Shown one piece after another: positions 60,204 through 64,000 of a DNA stretch of 64,000 nucleotides. Positions within the stretch are counted from its first letter, which is position 1; each line of letters starts with the position of its first letter. Source of the DNA: Lentzea sp. NBRC 105346 (GTDB lineage: Bacteria > Actinomycetota > Actinomycetes > Mycobacteriales > Pseudonocardiaceae); contig NZ_BSTQ01000024.1 in NCBI RefSeq assembly GCF_030269605.1, positions 62,001 to 126,000 of the forward strand, written 5' to 3'. Below the pieces are notes generated by a model, which was given only the letters and a program-made list of their open reading frames with translations, searched no databases and was not told where the DNA came from. Both the position numbers and the translations under genes were made by a program.

Positions 60204-61040
60204 GTGACGCTGACTGCCCCACCACGGCTGCTCCTGGTCCACGCGCACCCCGACGACGAGAGCCTGTGGACGGGCGGCACCATCGCCCGCTACGCCGCCG
60301 CCGGCGTGCACGTCACCGTGGTCACCTGCACCCTGGGCGAAGAGGGCGAGATCATCCCGCCCGCACTGCAGAACCTGGCCGCCGACGCCGCCGACCAGCT
60401 CGGCGGATATCGCGTGGCGGAGCTGAGATCCGCCTGCGCCGCGCTCGGCGTGACCGACCACAGATTCCTCGGCGGCATCGGCCGCTGGCGCGACTCGGGC
60501 ATGGTCGGTGTCGACTCCAACGCGCACCCGCGAGCGTTCGTCCAGGGTTCCTTGGACGAGCAGGCCGCGGCGTTGCTGGAGATCCTGCGCGAGGTGAAGC
60601 CGCAGGTCGTCGTTACCTACGACAGCTTCGGCGGGTACGGGCACCCCGACCACATCCGCGCGCACGAGATCACCATGGCCGCGTGCCCGCAGGCCCCCGA
60701 GGTCGAGCGCGTCTTCTACGCCGTGACTTCGCGCGACGCGACTTCGGCTGGGGTGGCTGCCTTGTCTTTGGACGGCCTGCCGTTCCGGCTGCCCGAACCA
60801 GGCGAACTTCCCGTCACGCCGGACGAGGAGATCACCACGGTCGTCGACGTGTCCGAGCACCTGTCCGCGAAGCAGCGCGCTTTGAAGGCGCACTCGACTC
60901 AGGTCAGCGTGTTCCCCGGCGGGTACGCGCTGTCCAACGGCATCGCGCAGCCGCTCGTGGACGCCGAGTACTACGTGCTGGCGAAGGGACCCGGCGACGG
61001 CGCGGGCACCGATTTGTTCGGAGGCCTGGGTGAGCGGTAG
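60204..61040 (+). CDS. mshB: N-acetyl-1-D-myo-inositol-2-amino-2-deoxy-glucopyranoside deacetylase
   Basis: This 278-residue LmbE-like zinc enzyme removes acetate from GlcNAc-Ins in mycothiol synthesis. The metal motif HAHPDDESLWTGG (His15, Asp17 and Asp18) and the later His in YGHPDHIRAHEITM form the site. It starts with GTG at 60204, giving VTLTAPPRLLLVHAHPDDE; upstream in-frame codons lie inside the BTAD regulator. The last 11 bp overlap the next gene. Confidence 0.93.
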   Translation: MTLTAPPRLLLVHAHPDDESLWTGGTIARYAAAGVHVTVVTCTLGEEGEIIPPALQNLAADAADQLGGYRVAELRSACAALGVTDHRFLGGIGRWRDSGMVGVDSNAHPRAFVQGSLDEQAAALLEILREVKPQVVVTYDSFGGYGHPDHIRAHEITMAACPQAPEVERVFYAVTSRDATSAGVAALSLDGLPFRLPEPGELPVTPDEEITTVVDVSEHLSAKQRALKAHSTQVSVFPGGYALSNGIAQPLVDAEYYVLAKGPGDGAGTDLFGGLGER

Positions 61041-61428
61041 CGGGCGGCTGTTGCTGCTGCTCCTGTGCGTCGAGACGTTCGTGCTCGCCGTGCTGGAGGT
61101 CTTCTTCCTGCCGTTGCGGTTCGACGGCACGCTGCTGCCCAGGTGGGGTGACGTGCAGTTCCCGATCACGATCGCGATGGCGATCGTGACGACGCCGATG
61201 CTGGTGCTGTGGGCGGCCTCGCTCGGCCGCGGCCTGCGGGTCGCCGCCGCGCCGCTCGCGGTGTGGGCGCTGACCGTGTTCGTCGTGCTGTTCTTCGAAC
61301 CCGGTGGCGGGCAGTACATGCTGCTCGACGACTGGCGGTCGCTGATGTTGTTCGCCGGTGGCGCGCTACCGGGTGCGGTGGCCGTTGGGGCCGTGATGGG
61401 CCGTAATGCTCAAGCAGGGATCCAGTAG
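61030..61428 (+). CDS. Small integral membrane protein, Rv1171-like
   Basis: This 132-residue protein starts with GTG at 61030, overlapping mshB by 11 bp. It has four hydrophobic helices (LLLLLLCVETFVLAVLEVFF, ITIAMAIVTTPMLVLWAASL and two later), and a conserved-looking loop FFEPGGGQYMLLDDWRS. A similar gene follows mshB in mycobacteria (Rv1171, from memory). The function is unknown. The 3' end overlaps a convergent GNAT gene by 19 bp. Confidence 0.72.
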   Translation: MSGSGRLLLLLLCVETFVLAVLEVFFLPLRFDGTLLPRWGDVQFPITIAMAIVTTPMLVLWAASLGRGLRVAAAPLAVWALTVFVVLFFEPGGGQYMLLDDWRSLMLFAGGALPGAVAVGAVMGRNAQAGIQ

Positions 61429-62132
61429 CGGTACCGGTGGTGCTCTTCGCATCCGAGCGATGTGTAGAGCTCGATCGCGGCCTTGTTGTGCTCGGCGACC
61501 TGCAGCACGCAGGTCGTCGCGCCGTTCTCGACACCCCAGCCGGCCAGTCGCGCCATCAGCTCGCGGGCGAGTCCCCGGCGGCGGTGCTCGGGCCGGACGT
61601 TGAGCCGGGCCACGTGCAGCAGGTGCTCGACGACCGTCCCGCGCACGGCGGCGACGGTCTCGCCGTTCTCCTCGATGCTCGCGAAGCAGACGTCGCCCGT
61701 CGCGAGCACGTGCTTCTGCGCCTCGGTCGGTTCCTTGGCCGCCGCGAGTTCCCACCATCCGGGAGTTTCGCGACTCTCCGCGGGAATCCCGGCGAACGGC
61801 GCGAGCGGACCGGTCATCACCAAGGATTCGGCTCCACCGGGGTGGTCGAGGTTCACGCGCCACCCGGCGGCCGCGATCGCGCGCTCGTGCCGTGACCCGA
61901 TCACGACGTGCGCGGTCGGAGCGATGTCGTTCCGGGCGGCGAACTCCACGGTCGCGGCGAGTGCGTTTGGGACGGTAAGACCGGGATCGCCAGTGGTCAG
62001 CGTGCTGTTGGCGCGGCCGGTGAAGCCCTGGGCGGCGCGCATCAGCCAGTCGCCCAGTCGTTCTTGGGCCAACGCGGGCCAAGCGCGGGCGCAGAGGTGC
62101 TCCAGCCGGTCGATGTCGTCCATGGTCGACAT
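61410..62132 (-). CDS. GNAT family N-acetyltransferase with long N-terminal domain
   Basis: This 240-residue protein has an N-terminal region of about 100 residues (RLEHLCARAWPALAQERLGD, WLMRAAQGFTGRANST) found in paired-GNAT actinobacterial proteins. The C-terminal GNAT domain has ARLNVRPEHRRRGLARELM as the acetyl-CoA loop, and AEHNKAAIELYTSLGCEE. The substrate is unknown. ATG at 62132 or 62123 may be used. It converges on the mshB operon end. Confidence 0.8.
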   Translation of the reverse strand: MSTMDDIDRLEHLCARAWPALAQERLGDWLMRAAQGFTGRANSTLTTGDPGLTVPNALAATVEFAARNDIAPTAHVVIGSRHERAIAAAGWRVNLDHPGGAESLVMTGPLAPFAGIPAESRETPGWWELAAAKEPTEAQKHVLATGDVCFASIEENGETVAAVRGTVVEHLLHVARLNVRPEHRRRGLARELMARLAGWGVENGATTCVLQVAEHNKAAIELYTSLGCEEHHRYRYWIPA

Positions 62133-62283
62133 CCTGTCTCAGCACGTAACCGGCATGGTGTGACCTGGAGCACGACGAGAATCACATTGGGCAGCTAAGG
62201 CAAGCCTGACCGGGTGATACTCAACTGTGCCGCGTACTCTCCGGCTTGCGCGGTGTGGACCAGTAGAGAAGCAGGAGAGCGCA

Positions 62284-62610
62284 GTGACCTATGTGATCGC
62301 CCAGCCGTGCGTGGACGTGCTCGACAAGGCGTGCATCGAAGAGTGCCCCGTCGACTGCATCTACGAAGGCGACCGGATGCTCTACATCCACCCCGATGAG
62401 TGCGTGGACTGTGGCGCGTGTGAACCGGTGTGCCCGGTCGAGGCCATCTACTACGAGGACGACGTCCCCGACGAGTGGAAGGAATACACCAAGGCGAACG
62501 TCGACTTCTTCGACGAGCTCGGCTCGCCCGGTGGCGCCTCCAAGGTCGGCAAGGTCAGCAACGACCCGTCGTTCATCAAGGCGCTCGAGCCGCAGGCCGA
62601 GGGGCATTGA
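62284..62610 (+). CDS. fdxC: 7Fe ferredoxin (3Fe-4S/4Fe-4S)
   Basis: This 108-residue electron carrier starts with GTG at 62284 after CAGGAGAG. Cysteines 9, 17, 21, 25, 40, 43, 46 and 50 (for example ACIEECPVDCIYEG and CVDCGACEPVCPVEAI) fit one 3Fe-4S and one 4Fe-4S cluster. The C-terminal extension of about 50 residues is usual for FdxC. It is essential in mycobacteria. Its stop overlaps the dapC TTG start, giving coupled translation. Confidence 0.95.
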   Translation: MTYVIAQPCVDVLDKACIEECPVDCIYEGDRMLYIHPDECVDCGACEPVCPVEAIYYEDDVPDEWKEYTKANVDFFDELGSPGGASKVGKVSNDPSFIKALEPQAEGH

Positions 62611-63707
62611 CCACTTCGCGCCGGGGTCCGGCTCTGCCGGACTTCCCGTGGGACTCGCTGGCCGATCACGCCGCCAAGGCGCGGACGCACCCCGGTGGCG
62701 TGGTCGACCTGTCCGTCGGAACCCCGGTCGATCCCGTCCCGGCGGTGATCCAGGAAGCCCTGGCCACCGTCGCGGACCAGCCCGGTTACCCGACCACCCA
62801 CGGAACTCCCGAGCTGCGTGAGGCCGCCGTCGCGGCGATGGCCCGCCGCTTCGGCGTGTCCGGGTTGGACCCCGCCGCCGTGCTGCCCACCATCGGGTCG
62901 AAGGAGCTCGTGGCGTGGCTGCCCACGCTGCTCGGCCTCGGCCCCGGTGACATCGTCGCCATCCCCGCCGTCGCCTACCCGACCTACGAGGTCGGCGCGC
63001 GGATCGCGGGCGTTTCCTTTGTGCGCCTTGAAGATGGTGAGACGCCGCCGCCCGGCACCGCGCTGGTGTGGCTCAACTCGCCGTCCAACCCGACGGGCCG
63101 GGTGTTCTCCTCCGACGCCATGCGTTCGGCTGTCGACGCCGCGCGTGCGGTGGGTGCTGTCGTCGCGTCCGACGAGTGCTATCTGACGCTGCCGTGGGAA
63201 TCCACGCCCGTGTCCGCGCTGCATCCGTCCGTTGTGGACGGTGACTTCACCGGCGTGCTCGCGGTGCACTCGCTGTCGAAATCGTCTTCCCTGGCCGGGT
63301 ACCGCGCTGGGTTCATCACCGGTGATCCCGCGCTGGTCTCGGAACTGCTGGAAGTGCGCAAGCACGCGGGCATGATCATGCCGCGGCCGGTGCAGGCCGC
63401 GATGACGGCCGCGCTGAACGACGACGCGCACGTCGCCGAACAGCGGGCGCGGTATGAGGCCCGGCGTTCGGTGCTGCTGCCCGCGTTGCGGGCGGCCGGG
63501 TTCACCGTGTCGCACTCCGAGGCCGGGCTGTACCTGTGGTCGTCTCGCGGTGAGGACGCCTGGGAGACCGTCGCTTGGCTCGCGGATCGCGGGATTCTCG
63601 TGGCGCCGGGGACGTTCTACGGGCCGTCCGGTGCGCGGCACGTGCGGATCGCGCTCACCGCTTCCGATGAGCGCGTCGCCGCGGCCGCCGAGCGGATCGC
63701 CTCTTAG
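62607..63707 (+). CDS. dapC: Succinyldiaminopimelate transaminase
   Basis: This 366-residue PLP enzyme probably starts with TTG at 62607, within the fdxC stop and after GAGGGG. Fold type I motifs are present: YPTTHGTPELREA, WLNSPSNPTGRVFS, SDECYLTLPWES, the PLP Lys in HSLSKSSSLAGYRAGF, and the C-terminal Arg in GARHVRIALT. It makes N-succinyl-LL-diaminopimelate precursors for lysine and peptidoglycan, fitting the convergent dapD. The fdxC-dapC pair is conserved in mycobacteria. Confidence 0.9.
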   Translation: MTTSRRGPALPDFPWDSLADHAAKARTHPGGVVDLSVGTPVDPVPAVIQEALATVADQPGYPTTHGTPELREAAVAAMARRFGVSGLDPAAVLPTIGSKELVAWLPTLLGLGPGDIVAIPAVAYPTYEVGARIAGVSFVRLEDGETPPPGTALVWLNSPSNPTGRVFSSDAMRSAVDAARAVGAVVASDECYLTLPWESTPVSALHPSVVDGDFTGVLAVHSLSKSSSLAGYRAGFITGDPALVSELLEVRKHAGMIMPRPVQAAMTAALNDDAHVAEQRARYEARRSVLLPALRAAGFTVSHSEAGLYLWSSRGEDAWETVAWLADRGILVAPGTFYGPSGARHVRIALTASDERVAAAAERIAS

Positions 63708-64000
63708 TCGTTGCTGTGCAAGGCGGCGTTGAGCACAACGCTGCCGCCCTTGCGCGCCTTCACCAGGACCGCGCCGGTCACCGAGTCGCGGATGAACAGC
63801 AGGTTGGACTGGCCGGACAGCGTTGCCGCCTTCACGACTGTGCCGTCCGGCAGCGTCACCTTCGTGCCCGCCGTTACGTAGAGGCCGGCCTCGATCACGC
63901 AGTCGTCGCCCAGGGAAATGCCCGCGCCCGCGTTGGCGCCCAGCAGGCAGCGCTCTCCGACGGAGATGGTCTCCTTGCCGCCGCCGGACAGCGTGCCCAT
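63704..64000 (-). CDS. dapD: Tetrahydrodipicolinate N-succinyltransferase, C-terminal part (cut by window edge)
   Basis: These last 98 or so residues contain the end of a left-handed beta-helix with GTLSGGGKETISVGERCLLG (in parts), GANAGAGISLGDDCVIEAG and LYVTAGTKVTLPDGTVVKA. This matches the actinobacterial DapD that converts tetrahydrodipicolinate and succinyl-CoA to the succinyl-amino intermediate used by DapC. The start lies beyond 64000. It overlaps the convergent dapC by 4 bp. Confidence 0.92.
   Translation of the reverse strand: MGTLSGGGKETISVGERCLLGANAGAGISLGDDCVIEAGLYVTAGTKVTLPDGTVVKAATLSGQSNLLFIRDSVTGAVLVKARKGGSVVLNAALHSND

Overview
The window is high-GC actinobacterial DNA, most probably from a Pseudonocardiaceae genome of the Lentzea/Saccharothrix/Lechevalieria type. 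The grounds are the GC-rich third codon positions, frequent GTG/TTG starts, 1-8 bp overlaps between genes, mycothiol (mshB) and phosphatidylinositol-mannoside (pimE, lpqW) genes, and a Scr1/DUF397 regulator pair. I saw no rRNA, tRNA, CRISPR array, transposase or phage gene.

The backbone order fumC - glpX - xseB/xseA - ispH - DUF6542 - ychF - pimE - pterin dehydratase - Nudix - typA - lpqW - mshB - small membrane protein - fdxC - dapC - dapD matches, from memory, the Mycobacterium tuberculosis stretch Rv1098c to Rv1201c. Accessory blocks are inserted into this core.

Layout: 1-7063 holds a fumC fragment, a ferredoxin-NADP reductase, a GNAT enzyme, a large LuxR-type ATPase regulator, a cytokinin-dehydrogenase-like flavoprotein, the Scr1/DUF397 pair and a divergent small zinc-finger gene pair. 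7007-8864 encodes exported proteins: two L,D-transpeptidases and a trypsin-like protease. 8985-13354 is glpX, exonuclease VII, a lipid-droplet protein and ispH. 13462-16973 has a V8-like protease, a small lipoprotein, a DUF6542 protein and rmuC followed by decayed tandem copies of its own 3' end. 17025-23094 is DNA repair: sbcD/sbcC, ogt and an Ada-AlkA fusion. 23175-28439 has ychF, small proteins, pimE, a secreted GH105-like protein and pterin dehydratase. 28480-31793 is a TPP riboswitch with thiBPQ, followed by about 400 bp of degenerate intergenic repeats. 32352-37314 is an ABC exporter with a LolA-like exported protein, divergent from a two-component system. 37324-39033 has a Nudix hydrolase and an auxiliary trpS with a visible Trp-codon leader attenuator.

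The main accessory system is a class I lanthipeptide locus at 39398-46954. The leftward operon runs lanB - lanC - lanA, and lanA encodes an FxLD-type precursor with three core cysteines. The divergent arm carries a second LanC-like cyclase and an ABC exporter. No leader protease or dedicated regulator is visible.

After the cluster come a tiny Cys/Lys-rich gene under a DtxR/IdeR-type iron box, typA, lpqW, an oppABCDF operon, a BTAD/NB-ARC/TPR regulator, mshB, fdxC and the lysine/diaminopimelate genes dapC and dapD. dapD is cut by the right edge.
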